64,000 bases of DNA from Chlorokybus atmophyticus (Eukaryota; Streptophyta; Chlorokybophyceae; Chlorokybales; Chlorokybaceae). The notes below the pieces were generated by a model. The model ran no database searches and was not told the DNA's origin. It worked only from the letters and a program-made list of their open reading frames with translations. A program made the translations under genes and the position numbers. The first letter of the stretch is position 1. Each line of letters begins with the position of its first letter. This document shows, one piece after another, positions 11,995 to 25,706 of the stretch. Location: NCBI GenBank assembly GCA_009103225.1, contig RHPI01003642.1:455116-519115 (forward strand), written 5' to 3'.

Positions 11995-13348
11995 CACCAT
12001 CAGCTGTGCTGGAGCTGAATTCGGACTACCTGCCGCCCGTTGGTAGTGAGGATTGTGTTGTCATGTATGTGTACGGTTTCAATACGCATGTTTGTGTTGG
12101 ACTTGTGTATTTAAGGTGGCCCTTCAGCTGCGCAATTGTGGTGTTGTTGTGGTCATGTAGTGCGTGTCCTGCAGCATAACACCACTGGCTGCCGGTTTAA
12201 ACCCTTTGCTTACCCAGCTTTGGTTGCTGTTAGTGAACTAAGTCACAGCTTCCCTTTGCATAGCTTTGGCCGAGGTTTAAGCTCATGACAAGGTTTCCTG
12301 TGTTGCTCTTGTTCCTTCGGGTGATGGTACAAGTTGAGAGCGGGAAGAAGTTCACAGTTGCAGCTGTTGTCATGCACGTGTGGACAGCCGCTCCAGGCGC
12401 CTCTGTCCAGCCTGCTGTTCTCCCTTGCTAGTCACACATGAGTGAGTTTGCATGGTGATTGCTATAATCACTGCATACTCTACACATATGCCATTCCGCT
12501 CAACCTGTTCAATGTGACGCGTGCAGCCAATTTGCACATGCTCCGAGTAAAAGATTTTGAGGCACCATTCAAAGCATGCAATGAATGCTTCGCACAGGTA
12601 ATCAACCAACAGTGCGCATGTATGCATGCCCAACGGGGAGGTCTAGAGTAGGGTAGTGTGGTAGGTAAACAGGCAGTCAATATAGCCCGGTGGTGGTATA
12701 TGTGACTGTGTTTGCATGCTGGTTGGTATGCGATGCTGCTGTGACGTCATGCATGTCGCCAATTGTCTCGCGCATATCCTGTACACACATGCTGGACAAG
12801 CATGCATGGGTCGATGGCTTGCTTGTTGGCTTGTTGTGTTACTTGCTGTGTCACTATCAGTTGTGCTTATGCATCAGCACTTGCTGCACATGCGGCCGCT
12901 GAGATCTATGTGTACGTATCTCAGGCAGACCGCCTGTATACGCTGTTAAGGTGTGCTTTTGTAGTGGGTTGTTGTAACCACCTCAACTGAGCTGCACATG
13001 CACGGCTCCATATGGCCTGGCTATACAAGGGTCTGTTATGCATACACATATGCAAAGCATGTGAACCGTACTCACTCTGCTTGCAACACAACCAACTGCG
13101 CAAGGCAGCAGCAAATTCAACACCATGCTCATGATTAACCACAACCCCAGTTTCTGATGTTGCTCGCACCAAAAGACATTGTATAACTTATATATAATGT
13201 GTGAGATAAAGAATAAATACTGGGACAGCCATACATCAATAACGCTGCTAAAGGAAGTGTCGCAATGTCAACCAAGTGTGTGACGGCACTTACCCTGCAA
13301 TGCGCTAACACTCACGAACACGTCGTGTGTGAAGATCAGAACTTCCTG
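11995..13348. other. intergenic between convergent genes
   Basis: About 1.35 kb of 3' flanks of two convergent genes. No conserved coding segment or repeat family recognised. Rich in TGCATG words, which are common across the whole window. Confidence 0.55.
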
Positions 13349-14905
13349 CTAAGCTGAATTCAATGCAACTTGTGGCTCCAACGCTACGGACTGCATGCTG
13401 TGGCTGAGCTGCCATTTCCTGAAGGCCTCCAACGGGTCAAACTTCTCAATGGGGTCTGCCTTTGGGTCACGCTCCTCCAGTGCCACAGTTGCCTACGACA
13501 GGCGCAAGTATATATGAATGGACTGAATTCCATCGGATAATGACAAACCAAGAGTGCAGTATGGTACCTCTACATATGATTCGTGATGGTAAACGTAAGG
13601 GTTGTCACCATTAAAGCGCTCTTTTTCCAACTCTTTCATGTCAAAGTATTCCGCTAGGACCTCTCGTGTCTTACTTGGCTGCACAGTGAAAGAATATGTA
13701 TATGCAGTGCGACTTGCAACAACAAGTGACTGCACAAGCGCGCACAAGCGCCTACCTCGACAAAGATGATCTTCTTCTTGGTCTGCTCATCAATAAACGG
13801 GTAGACGGCCTTCCACGCAGTTCTGAACACGAATGGCGCATCCACCAAGTAACAGCGAGCCAACCTTTCCACGTAATGGCTCTGCAAGACAAACCAATAC
13901 AAATCAATTCAGCAGCACGCAATCCCGCATTGCATAACTGAGCAGTTGACGAGGTGACATTTTGCCCTCAATCCAGGCAGCAGAGAAGCAACATGGTGTA
14001 CCTGCAAGCAATTGAGGAGGTCAAGGGTGAAGCGTACGTCCCCATTGTACTTGCTGTTGTACCCAGCCAACGACGACACCCAGGTCATCTTGTGGATGCC
14101 TTTACTTGTATCCATGGCCTTGATTGCCATCTCTAGCTGATATATCATGAATAGCAACCTCTCCCTATGCACGCAACATGAATTCATAAACATTTACCCA
14201 ATGCATAAGTACCAAGGTATACGCTGCATGCAAGCAGGCAGAACCTGCTGGAATGCGGGTCCAATTGGACGTGTACTCCGGTCATGATTGCAGGATGCCC
14301 ATTCTTGTCGGTGCCATGCAAATACATCTTGCCCAAAGCCAGGCAGGAGTTAATAAACCCGGTTCGCGCGGACAGCTTGTCTATCTGCTCCGCTACCCGC
14401 CACTGCAGGGTCCCTCTCAGCGCCTGCGAAGCCTTTTTCAGCTTGAAATCTCTCGCCCGCAGATACCGCACGAGGCAGATATCATCGCAATACTCCTTGT
14501 CCTGTGCGCAAATCAACATCATTATGACATACTGTCAATACTCGCTCGGCTGCATGTGCATGAAGGACACAACTCACCCTATCGGACAGGATGTAGGGAG
14601 GTGTCTTCTCGCTTGCACCAGATTTGTTTCTGCCAGTCAGGCGGTCTTTCAGCGAGCGCTTTCGCTTCTCAACCTGTGCATCTGTTGCATCTACCCCAGC
14701 ATTGCTTTCCTCACCCTCTCCCCCTCCTTCACTTGCTACTTCCCCGTCGCCCAACCTTCCGCTGTCGACTAAACGCCTGAAGTCGGCAAACACTTGACGC
14801 TGCTCCTCGGTCAACTCTGCATGGTGACAAGCAGATGTAGCCACGAGCAAGCTCCTTTACTACAACCAGTTGCTGCTTGGTAGGCAGTTGTGCAAAGAAC
14901 TTGGC
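13349..14905 (-). CDS. Sec14-like CRAL-TRIO lipid-binding protein (5' end uncertain)
   Basis: Probable cytosolic phosphoinositide/lipid-transfer protein. Well-supported exons on the minus strand: about 14817-14578, 14501-14245, 14164-14002, 13881-13756, 13678-13568, 13492-13349 (TAG). The internal junctions are in phase. A short upstream exon (14905 to about 14865, AKFFAQLPTKQQL) is likely, but its junction and the start codon are not resolved. An acidic Gly/Glu stretch and a basic KRKRSLKDR stretch precede the CRAL-TRIO N-domain (DDICLVRYLRARDFKLKKA). The CRAL-TRIO core follows: KMYLHGTDKNGHPAI, LDLLNCLQSHYVERLARCYLVDAPFVF, then VYPFIDEQTKKKIIFV. A short acidic and Gln-rich tail ends the protein, at least 350 residues in all. 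No internal stops. It resembles plant and Dictyostelium single-domain Sec14 proteins; ligand unknown. Confidence 0.85.
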
Positions 14906-15210
14906 CTAGAATGACATATTACTTCCAGTTTGCTACCAGATCCCAGTGACGGTATTGCTGGTGCACCCAACGTAACAGGTGCCATTGCACTATATATCAC
15001 TGTAAGCTAAACTCATACTGTGATCCTCGCGCCAGCATCATCAAGGTTAGGGGTGACAGCACACCTAAACAGGCCTTCTGGTGCCCCATGTCAGGCCTTA
15101 CTTGACACTGAACTAGTTGCGCAAGGCATCAAGGCAAACAATGGTAATAACTGCTTAAAGGGAGTAGCACCGTCGTCAAACTCTCGCGGTCGCTTCTACA
15201 ACTAATGTAG

Positions 15211-15229
15211 ACATACATACATACATACC
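15211..15229. repeat. (ACAT)n microsatellite
   Basis: Tandem ACAT units, about five copies. Confidence 0.9.
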
Positions 15230-15300
15230 AGGCTGCACATACACAGCGAACCAGCACAACAACCTTTGAGAATGTCGTACGGCGCAATCGCCACGGCCAT

Positions 15301-15322
15301 CGCCTCGCCTCGCCTCGCCTCG
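15301..15322. repeat. (CGCCT)n simple repeat
   Basis: Four tandem CGCCT units. Confidence 0.9.
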
Positions 15323-16135
15323 TCTTGCTCCGCTGGTGCTATCCCTCAACCCCTATAAGCGGCAACCTTGCGCGGAGGGCGGACTGTTTAAGGCCCACCA
15401 AGAGGAGTGACTTAGGCAACAGCGGGCGTTACACTCAACGACTGAGTCAGCGCAACCTTCAGCAGGTGCTGTGTGCGCTCAGTACACCACAAGAAACAGA
15501 GTCTCCTCTGGTCTGTGACCATGCATAGCCCTCTCACCCGTCCACACCCACAACACCGCCCTCACCGCCGCCCGCCGTGAGAGAGCTTTGCAGCACGCTC
15601 AGCCGGGTCTTGTGTCGCCTCACGACACGCCTTTGCGCTGCGGCTGGGGAACACCAATGCAGTCCAGCGGGGAACGAATCAATCTCGTTCACCGTTCACT
15701 GTACGAGTCAAAGGAGCCGTGCTGACGTACCCAGCCAACATCCGTATCAGTATGCCAGTGGTACTCTGCAATATAGAGCACGATGTCTAGTTTATTGTTC
15801 ATGATGTATCGATAGTATGTACCAAGTTAATGCTTGATGCTATTATATGTACATGTACGCTCTGGTATTATGTAAACTATTATTCATACTATGTACATTG
15901 GCTCCTAATAGTTATCATAGCATTAACGTAAGCGTTTTATCTGATTGTGCGCGTAAAGCGCATGTTAGGGGTGGAAAAGCATGCGCGCTTCGCTGTAGCA
16001 CGTCATACATGTTTCGATGCATTTAATTCACTATCATATTGTTCAATAACAATTAGATACTAAAAAGCGATGTGTGCTGGTATTACACATGCATCAAGCT
16101 GCTTACATACGAACATGTGGTCTTGTTGTGATATG

Positions 16136-18706
16136 TTACGTATAACTTATACTAGTGTGTGGGACCCGTGGTATGTCGTATTTATTTATGTGCATGAGCA
16201 TGACGATTAATGCATCGACATAATGCATCACAGCATGCATAGCAATATTTGTTGTCAAGTCAGACGTAAGTGTAACACAGCATGCAATGTTCATACTATC
16301 GGTCAAAACTTCTTTATACACAACATTCCTCGTGTACACGACGCGCTGTCCTTCCTCCTCTTGTTGGTTGCTCAACGCGAGCACACGCACGCCTGCCCGG
16401 CTGCCAACGCGTGACATGGCCACGTACAATTGGCCATGTGTGAAGACAGGCTCCGGCAGATACAGGCCCACCTTGCGAAGTGTCTTGCCTTGAGACTTGT
16501 TGATCGTCATTGCAAATGCTGATCTGATCGGGAACTGCCGTCGTCTTAACGTAAACGGCATGCGCTCGACATCGGAAGGGGTAATAGTAAGGCGGGGGAT
16601 GAACACTCGTTCTCCTTTAGCTGGTCCCGTAGCAACTTGCGCATCAATGACACGCTGCCCCAATGTCTTGCAGATGAGATGGGTGCCGTTGGCAAGGCCA
16701 CCAGTCATGTTACGCAGTAGCATGATCGGGCTCCCGACCTTAAGTCTTATCTCATGAGGGGGCAATCCGGACACCATAATGCTATTCAGGTACTCGATTG
16801 GATAATTGTCAACCTGCTCGTCATCTGCTACAAAGTCTGCGCTGCGATACACCAACTCGCCAACTCTGCACATTTATATTGGCCTTCAGCATGTTAGGTC
16901 AAATTTATGGTCACGCAGGCTTGAATGATAAAATTATCATATTGTGTTTAACTCACCTGGGTGAAATTTTGCCATCATGCGAGCGTTGATCTCGTTCACT
17001 GCTACATTCTTGGGGGTGAGGATAGCTCTCTCAATGACATAATCAGTCACGGCTTCAGGGGTTCTGTGTTGATGCAGGTCGCCATAGATGTCATCAATGA
17101 GCCCTTCAATGCTGTCAGCCGTGCATCACATGTCCGCGGGCACGCGCACCATCTCTTCTCCAATTTGAAAATGTTGTGGCTCAATGCCATCACCTATACC
17201 CTGCAAGTATTCGGAGAAAGCCTGCTGTGCGTCGCCGTTCTCACCAGCTGCTCGCATTGTCTGCACTCGCATGTTGATGTGCAGCTTCATTACTTTAATC
17301 CGCGGCCACAATTCGGAGCACTTAAAGCTGGCCTCGGCAATGTCGCTGCGTGTGCCGCGAGGCACAACAGGCAGGATTTGCCTGAAGTCGCCTCCCAACA
17401 CGACGACCTTGCCACCAAACAGCAATTTCTCAGCCTTTGGGTGCTCTGTGCTCATGATGTCTCGGGGAGATTTGTCCACCGCTTCAAAGCAGTGCTTGTT
17501 CATCATGGGCGCCTCATCCCATACAATGAGCTTGGTAGCAACGATCAGCTTGGCAAGAGAAGACCCTCGCGAAATGTTTCACGTCGAATCCCCACTGAGT
17601 GCAGCAACGGGTATCTCGAAGCGCGAGTGAGCTATTCTGCCACCTGTGCGAACATGGGTATGATATCGAATAGGGATAACATGTGTGTGGCGTGCATGCC
17701 ATCATTGTAGTAACCGTTACCTTTCAGTAACAAAGCCGCAATACCGGAAGAGGCGACGGCGAGCGCAATCTGCGACAGCCCCCTCACATGCGACAATAAT
17801 GTATTGTACACAAATGTCTTGCCAGTGCCTCCCAAACCATCAATAAAAAATGCGCGATCGGCAGGGGTGTCGTTGGCGATCGCCGCTACAACCTGATCAT
17901 ATATCCCTCGTTGCTGCGCGTTAAAAAGGGGAACATTATCTTGCTCGACTTGTTGCATGGCGTCAACATCGTGTCCTCCCAACTCCTCTTTTACCAAAGG
18001 CGAATCGTTGTCCATTGGATCGGATTGTGGTAATAGCAAGTTGAAGTCGCTCAAACTCTTGCCGTGAGTCATCTATTGGCGCAAAAGATCGTGCAAAGCT
18101 TGATTAATGACGTTATGATCAAGCAGGGCTTCTGGATTCTCCTGCGTGCATGCACACGCATCATTATCGTATTGTTGTAGGATATCAGTACGGCATTTGA
18201 ATCGCGCACGTACCATGAGGCGCTTGTGCATGATGTCATCTGTAAAGAATTGGAAGAACTTATCCCATATTGCTTTCGGGTCGTGCACTTCTTTCAACAG
18301 CAATATCACAGCAAACATTGCACGAAGTTGCCATCCTAACTGATGCTGCGACATGCACGCAATTGTCAGTATTAAGTTCCAATATGTATACACTTTCATG
18401 TGCATTGTGAACACCGACTTACCAACGATGCTTCTGGGATGGCAAGCTCCCACTCGTTGTCCGCTTGCAGCAACCCTTGTGCCATGTACGCCTTTTTGAA
18501 TGTCTCGTGCACAGCGGGAACAGGGCCATTATATGTCGTGCGCAGATGCTCCCAACTGCACGCGCCAGGCACATTGTACAACAGCATCCGTAGATAAAAC
18601 TTCTCCCCTGCATTGCTCTTCACGTAATGCATGCGCCCAACAGCTGGAAATTGCATGTTGTTTTTGTAAATTTGCTATTCCGTCGCGGCATATGGAAACC
18701 TCGCAA
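16136..18706 (-). pseudogene. Helitron RepHel, helicase (Pif1/RecD-like) half, degenerate
   Basis: C-terminal half of a Helitron rolling-circle transposase. In minus-strand order: the GRMHYVKSNAGEKFYLRML linker (from 18656), an intron after EASLV, RRHQLGW-type region, then the helicase with Walker A GLGGTGKTFVYN (about 17830), DEAPM (about 17515), GGDFRQILPVV (about 17395), [26 protein letters not shown] and YVAMSRVGS, ending NVVYKEVL. Breaks: an in-frame TAG between LLRQ and MTHGKS (about 18073), and a TGA where STCNI is expected (about 17585). Its Rep half lies at 42276-45543 on the same strand, separated by element A at 18707-42273. Clearly a Helitron helicase, clearly not functional as read. 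Confidence 0.88.
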
Positions 18707-19130
18707 CGTCGCAAAAGTTTCCCCTGCCGGCCGACTGAATTTTGGCAACGGCCGTGCACCTGAGGATACGCATTTTGATTGTCGACCTTCAGTCTATCGG
18801 CGATCTTGATATAGGGACTTGAGCATAGCGGCCGTCACCATTGGTTGGCGGCCGTCTGCATAAAGGGACCGACTTTAATTAATAGGCACCTGTCAGGTAC
18901 TCAACAGTTAAGCAAAGTGGACTTGACCCAACTAACAAATAACTGACCGGTACCTATCAGTTAGGTACCGGCGACTGTACGCTAACTAAGCAAAATTGTC
19001 AGGTACCTTAAGGTACCTTGGCTTAATGATGTGTACCTTTAAAGGTACTTGCTGGTACCGCTCAGTCATGATTAGGTGTCACACGTGATTGTCGTCAGCT
19101 GTGCAAGAATGCGTGACAAATAATAAAAAC
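18707..19130 (+). repeat. left inverted arm of element A
   Basis: Matches the reverse complement of 41650-42088 at roughly 70-75% by eye, including GCCGGCCGA, GGCAACGGCCGTGCAC and several GGTACC-type words. Such terminal word arrays are usual transposase-binding regions in this superfamily. Confidence 0.85.
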
Positions 19131-19959
19131 AAAAATAAATAAATCACAATGTTATATACTGAGCTACTACTACTGCTAGTACAACTAGACTACCACTACT
19201 GCTACCACTACCACTACTGCTACTACTACCTTAGGTACTGCTGCTAGCACTACCCTTGTACTGAGCTGCGGCTCCTGCACCGCCCGCTCCTTCTCCGCCG
19301 CCGCCGTTCCTTCTCCGCCGCCGCTGCCGCCGCCTGGCCTGGTCTGGCCTAGCCTAGCCTGGCCTGGCCTGGCCGCCCTAAGGCAAGGAGGGTGGTTAGC
19401 TGGCATGCGGTGTTGCGCGTAGTACAACGCCAGATAGCAACCAAGCTCACCTACTGTTAGCTGTTGCCGCCGCCGCCGCCGCCGCCCACAACGCTCTGTT
19501 CAACTTGAAGCCGTTGAGCGTTTGAATAACTTGAGCAGCCCAAGTTATTGCGGAGTTACACGGTGCTTGTCACACATGTATATTCATAACCTTCATCAGT
19601 TTCATGCCACAGATGTGAGTGAACATTCAACACCAATCTAAAACTACGCAATACGATTCACACCAAGTCCTAGCTTTGAGTGAATTTTCAACACCATTCC
19701 AATACCAAGCAACACGTTTTGCACTAACTCCTAGCTGTGAGTAGATATTCAACCCCACACGAATAAACATATACTCTCATTTTGGCCAAGTCCCGAATGT
19801 GATTGAAAACCAAGTAGATTGCACTGCTAATTATAATATACAGTCTAGTATGTGTCAAAGCCAGAGTTGCTCAGCAATTCCACACAGCTGGTTTGAGTTG
19901 ATGGTGGGGGACAGCTCTGATATGGACTACAGCATTGCTATGCTACACACCACCTGCTA
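19131..19959. repeat. left subterminal region of element A
   Basis: Non-coding. CTACTAC/CCACTAC repeats (19165-19230), a GC-rich stretch, then loosely repeated GTGAGTGAANATTCAACACCA units with ATACGATTCACACC spacers (19600-19800). Similar GTGAATAAYCACTC units occur at the other end (40890-41500). Confidence 0.55.
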
Positions 19960-21338
19960 CTAGCTCAACTCATGTCTTTGCTGTGCTAACATATTGTCCA
20001 TGAGTGTTCGCAATCGTCTTCTCAACCTGTCTGCCACTTGAGGATGAAACCAACTCCTTTGCATCTGCACACAACCACACAGCAATAACATGTGGTTACT
20101 AAGCACGTGTCGGCCTACACGACAGTGCTATTGAAGCACCTTCCACTTGTAAACATTGCAGTGCACATGCATGAACTGTACCTATTGAAATATCCGTGCG
20201 TTTGGGTCAATTGGACCAGCTTGTACCCCATCTATAAACTTGTCAAGATAAAGCATGACAAACAACCCGCACGCAACTCCATCCTTCTGCTGAGGGATCT
20301 GCACAAACATGTGTCAATGCTTGCAAACCAAATGCATGTGCATGCATTCAATCGTGCTTGTGACAATGCATGCAAACTCATCACTAGTACAATGCAACGT
20401 GTGCTACCTGTGGTACAAGAAGCTGTACATTTTCGGGAGAGAAGCGTCGTTGTGAGTCACTTCCATGCTTCCTGCCCCACATGTAGTAGTCAAGGTAAGC
20501 GCGCATAGGTCCATCAGCGTTGCGATGCAGGCCAAGGGAGTCGAGATGGACGAGAAAAGGCGGCGTGTCACTTCTAAGTTGGCCTCCAGGATTGCACACA
20601 AGCAGCAGACTCCAGTGAGTCCCGTGCACACAATCAAAATAATTTCAGTCTGCAAATACAGCAGCAATTCAGCAAGATATTCTTGGCGCTTATTCTCACC
20701 GCGTGTCTGGGTTGACAATCACTCCCAGCAAGTCCTTAGCAAACGGATCACTCTCCCACCTGTCTATCATGTGATTCCCGTGTGCCAGGCATTTTATCTA
20801 TGGCAGCGCACGATCTTGGTGTAGAAATGCGGGTGGAACAGCTTCACCAAAATGCCATCTGCTGAGCCTAAGATTTCCTCTTCCTTGTATCTGCATGTGC
20901 ATCCCATGTACATATGAGATACACGAATAACACAAACGCAACAAATCACATACCTGCAAAAGAAGTGGAGGATGGTGTCATTGAGCTCTTGTCTGCCATC
21001 CAGCAACCTCCTGTCCGTTTCAAGCACTGGCAACGCATCACGTGCACTTGCAGTAGGGTAAATGAACAGTGGCTGCGGTGTTGACGGCTGCGGGTTGCTG
21101 ACTGGATCGTCCAGCACCATGATATCATTATCGCTGCCCACGAGGTCCACAGCTGCCGCAGCCGTCGTGGATTGCTGATTACAACCCTCTTCGTCTTCAT
21201 CGTCAACTTCCATCGTGACTGCCTCTGCAGCCATAAATAGTTCAATTGGGCAAGGACCACAACGCAAATCAACAAGCTCAAGCACACAGCAGCTTACCAT
21301 TGTTAGCCTCATCCCCAATCTCTTCAACGTGTTGAACC

Positions 21339-21763
21339 TGTTGAAGGACTAGCATGCACATGTACTTAAGGCAAGCATAGACACACAGAGACAGAGCTAC
21401 CGCCACCAGAGCATACACAAGTTACATCACATTCATCTATTACAAGTTGTCCGCTGGTTCTTATACCAGCCAGTTACACACACGTCTACGTTTGCAAGCA
21501 CTGCGTAAGCTATACTCAGCCTTTTGACGCGCTCTAAGCTGTGTTGTCTTTCTTACAACCAGAGCTTTCCAGCAAGCTCTTACACGCCTAATATGAGTAA
21601 GTGTACGCGGAGATACGAAGCAGTTAGTAAGGCTCTAGTCTGGCGTCCGGAGTCTGGTCCGACGACGCCATCTTGCTAAGTCCGGACCTAGTGCTCATCC
21701 TTACGACCTTCTACTCCTGTGTGGAGGGTCGATGCTGATCGTATGTAGGAATGACTCTTAACA
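21339..21763 (-). repeat. copia 3' LTR
   Basis: 425-bp copy of the LTR, TGTTGAAGG...CTTAACA on the plus strand. A purine tract GCGTGGGAG (minus strand) precedes it and can serve as polypurine tract. Confidence 0.95.
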
Positions 21764-21805
21764 CTCCCACGCGAGCAGCTTGACCTCCAACACTTGCTCC
21801 TGTAG

Positions 21806-24800
21806 TCAAACACAGATGCCAAGTCCTGCGCAACAAGTCTTGAACTTGAGCGGTGACAATGGCTTTGTCATGAAGTCCGCCAGCATGCCCTCAGTGTTGC
21901 AGTACTGGAACTCCACCTCCTTCCTTGTGACTCTGTCACGCACAAAGTGATGCATAACATCAATGTGCTTCGTCCTTGCCGAGGCGATAGGGTGCTTCAA
22001 CAACTTGATGGCTCCTTGATTGTCATAGTTGATGACGATGCACGCCATGGGGTGCTCCAAATCTGCCATGAGCTTGCGAAGCCAGAGTGCCTCCTTCACT
22101 GCTGCTGCCGCTGCCATGTACTCAGCCTCTGATGTAGATGCTGCTGTTGTTGGCTGCAGCCTGCTATTCCAGCTCACCACGCCTCCGTTCAGCTTGAAGA
22201 CGTAGCCTGTAGTGGACCTCCTGCTGTTGGGGTCACCGGCAAAGTCCGAGTTGCAGTAGCCCTCCAACTCAGTGCTCCCGCTCCCAAACTTGATGCCAAC
22301 TGTTGCGCTCCCAGCAACATAGCGTAGTACTCCCTTTGCTGCTCTCCAGTGCTCCATGCTCGGTGCAGACATGTAGCGAGCAAGTACTCCCACAGCATGT
22401 GCAACATCGGGACGTGTGCACACTGCCATATAGAGCATGCTGCCTACCAGCTCACCATATGGATACTGAGACTTGTCGAGTACCTCCTCGTCCTTTGCCT
22501 TGACGAGGGCAGTGCCAAGTGCCAACGGTGTGGTCTTGGTCTTCGCTTCAATGAGCCCAAACTTGGTGACGAGTCTTCTCACCATCTGCTCCTGACTGAT
22601 CTTGATTGTGCGAGCCGCCCTGTCGCGCTCAATCACCATGCCAAGGAACCACTTGGCCTCTCCAAGATCACGAACTGAGAATGCTTGCTGCAAAGCAAGT
22701 TTCGTCTCCTGCAGGTGGTGCACCTGCCTGGCGGTGATGATGATATCATCAACATACACGAGCAGCCAGACCTTGTTGTCTGCATGGATGAAGAGCCCAG
22801 GGTCTGCAGAGGATGCGGTGAAGCCAAGTGCCTCCAGCTCCTTGGTGAGCTTGATGTGCCACATACGCGGTGCCTGTCGCAGCCCGTACAGTGCCTTGAT
22901 CAGCTTGCACGCTGTGCCTCTCTCCCCTTCTTCATATCCAGGTGGTTGCTCGATGAAGATCTCCTCCTCCAGCTCTCCGTAGAGGAAGGCAGTCTTCACA
23001 TCCAGGTAATACAGCTCTAGGTCTTCAGCAGCAACCATAGCTAGCAGTGCACGGAAGGTGGTATGCTTACTTGCAGGTGCAAACACTTCGTTGAAGTCAA
23101 AGGGCTTCCTGCTGCAAGAAGCCCTTTGCCACCAGTCTTGCCTTGTAGCGCTCAATGTTGCCCTGACCATCACGCTTCACCTTGAAGACTCATTTCACTG
23201 GAATGGTCTACACTCCTTGCGGTAACTGCTCCAGTGACCAAGTGTTGTTGGCATGGAGTGACGCAATCTCCTTGTCCATAGCACGCTGCCATTGCTCCGC
23301 ATCTGGTGCTAACAATGCCTCCTCGTAGGTGCTTGGCTCCTCATTGTGCACACTGACGACGTGTGCCTTGTGTAAGAAGTCAGGTGCCTTTCTCTCCCTC
23401 ATTGGGTATCTCCGAGCTGCGTACTCCTGCTGCAGGTGCGACTGCTTGTCTGCTACAGTAGAGTCCTGCTCACCCTTATCGTCGATGATGGCCTTGCCTG
23501 CAACTCCCCCTTTCATAGGAAGTTCCTCCGGCTTTGCTTCATCTTCATCTCGAGGAAAGAAGCCTGCTTCTGGTTATGTTAATCCCTCGTGGAAAACCAC
23601 CTCTGTGCTCACGATGATGTTCTGAGTGTCCTCGAGCAAGATCCTGTAAGCCTTGGAACCCGGTTCATAGCCAACGAAGATGCCCTTCTTGCTGACTGGC
23701 TCTAGCTTGTGCCTGAGCTGTTTAGGCACTAGTGCATATGCCGTGCATCCAAACACACGCATACCACTCACATCTGGTGTGGCTCCATAGAAGTGCTCCC
23801 ACGGAGTCTTCTGCTCTGAGCTCACCGGAGACCTGTTGCGGATGTAGTTAGCAGTGAGTACCGCCTCCTTCCACAAACTGTCTTCCATCTTTGTGTCGTT
23901 GAGCATGGCTCGAACACGCTCCAAGAGTGTCCTGTTGAGGCGTTCAGCTGCTCCATTCTGCTGCGGGGTGTAGGGTGCCGTTGTCTCGTGGCGTATGCCT
24001 TTGCTGGTGAAGAACTCCTTCAACTCCTTATTGATGTACTCCCCTCCTCGATCACTCCTCATTGCCTTCATCTTGTTGCCAGACTGGGTCTCCAACAAGT
24101 CCACAATTGTGCGCACAGCTCCAGCAACTTCTGACTTCAGTGTCAATGGAAAGATGACGGATAGCTTGCTGCAGTCGTCGAGGAATGTAGCAAAGTACCC
24201 GACCCCTCCCTTCGCCACAATGCGCATAGGGCCACAGACATCCATGTGCACAAGCTCGCAAGGATGCTGACTGCTAGAAGAGGATGATGGGAATGGCATA
24301 GCATGCTGCTTTGCAACTAGGCATGGTTCACAAATTGCACCTGATGCATTCTTGAGTTCTTCTGTGCTTAGATGGATGCCCTTGACCATCTTCTCAGCGA
24401 TAAGGCGAGTGAGGTTGTTGTAGCTGAGATGCCCGAACCTTCGATGCCACAATGTTGGCGACTCCTTGTCCTTCACCATCATGGCTTGAATGTCAATGTC
24501 CTGTAGGTGCTGCTCCACGTGGTAGAGCCCTCCCGGATCAGCGATTCCAACCATGTGTACGACCCCATCAAGGTTGACTGTGCAGCCACCCTTCCAAAAT
24601 AGGATCTCCGCGCCTAAGCGCTCCGCAACCCTCACAGAGAACAGACTCGCAATAGCCTTAGGGACATGCAGAACGTTGCGTAACAACACCTCGCGTAGTG
24701 TGTTACCAACCTTGCAATGGAGTCGTACGTTGCCAGCTCCCTCAGCCACCAGTACTTCACCACCGAAGCCCGCCACTTTGATTGTGGACGTCAGCTTCTT

Positions 24801-25706
24801 GTAGCCCTCCATCACCTCCTTGTTTGGTGTGAGATGACGATTGCAGCCAGAGTCCACCACCCAGAAAGCTGTGCCCGCCCTCGGATTGGATGCAGTGAAG
24901 GCGACATGTTTCTCCTTGTGTTGGTGCTCGTTGCCGCTGTTGCTGGTGCTTGCTCTAGGTTGCCCCTGTTGTTTCTTCCTACAGTCCTTAACAATGTGCC
25001 CCTTCCAACCACACCAATGGCATGTGAGGTCTTTGTGACGAGGATTGCCTGGCTTGTTGCCCTTGTACTTTTCTTCATGGTTGCTCTTTTTGGCGTGCTT
25101 GCCGGTGTAGAAGGCGACGGCATCCGCTTGCTCGTCCTTCTTCACAACCCTCTGCTCCACGGTGAGCAGCTTCGGTAGCACATCGTCCAACGTCAACTCC
25201 GATGATGACGTCTCCAGCAGGGTTGCGACGACCTCGTACTCTGCTGGTAGCCCTGCAACAATGGCCAGCACTACCTCCGTCTCCCCCATGTCGTGGCCGA
25301 CGTTGATAAGGTCCGCCCATAGCTCTCTCGCGCGTGCAACATACTTTGTGATGGGTTCTGCTGCCTCCTTTCTGAGTGCGCTGAGCTGCTTGCGTAGATG
25401 CAACTTTCTGGCATTGTTCTTGGCTCTGAAAACGGCTGATAGCTTTTCCCAAGCTTGTCTACCATCTTCACATGCAGTGAGCATGGGAAAGTGATGCGGT
25501 TTGCTGTTCAACACAAGCATAGAGTGTGCTTTTGCTGAATGCTCTGACCACACAGTGTTCGCTCCTGGTGTTGGTGGTGGTGCCTTCGGATCAACGTACT
25601 TCCACACCTTCTTGTGGATGAGCAAGGCCTTCATCTCCACGCACCATGTGTTGTAGTTGTCGGTGTCCAGCTTTGCAATCTGCCCCTTGTCGTAGGTCGC
25701 CTCCAT
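21806..25706 (-). pseudogene. copia gag-pol polyprotein
   Basis: The first ATG likely used is at 25706 (MEATYDKGQIAKL). Order along the protein: Gag UBN2-like region, CCHC knuckle CHWCGWKGHIVKDC (about 25010), protease WVVDSGCNRHL (about 24850), integrase with HHCC zinc site and YTPQQNGAAERLNRT (about 23950), reverse transcriptase YLDVKTAFLYGELEEEIF and LLVYVDDIIITA (about 23000-22740), RNase H EAEYMAAAAAVKEALWL (about 22100). This is the Ty1/copia order (integrase before RT). Breaks: TAA after HEGLT (23574), TAG after LPQGV (23208), TGA where PVKWVFK is expected (about 23190), and a frameshift at LQQ/KPFDFNEVF (about 23105). Each flank of the breaks is well conserved, so the defects are recent. 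Confidence 0.95.

Larger units (their letters stand above)
14906..16135. other. intergenic with simple repeats; Helitron 3' flank
   Basis: No recognised gene. Holds an (ACAT)n run at 15211-15229 and a (CGCCT)n run at 15301-15322. The AT-richer part right of 15780 should contain the Helitron 3' end. A short TGCGC/GCGCA hairpin occurs near 15950, but no CTRR terminus stands at the expected distance, so the end is not assigned. Confidence 0.5.

Noticed and set aside
15780-16100. Helitron 3' terminus with hairpin and CTRR
   Set aside because: A small hairpin near 15950 and CTAG near 15786 exist but not at the expected spacing, so no end was assigned.
19165-19230. CACTAC repeats as the true CACTA-type end of element A
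   Set aside because: They lie inside the inverted arms. The CGTCGCAAA ends with AA duplication and the rejoined Helitron frame define the boundary better.
19185-19427. 80-codon minus-strand frame
   Set aside because: Low-complexity Gly/Ala and Val run from simple repeats; no start context, no homology recognised.
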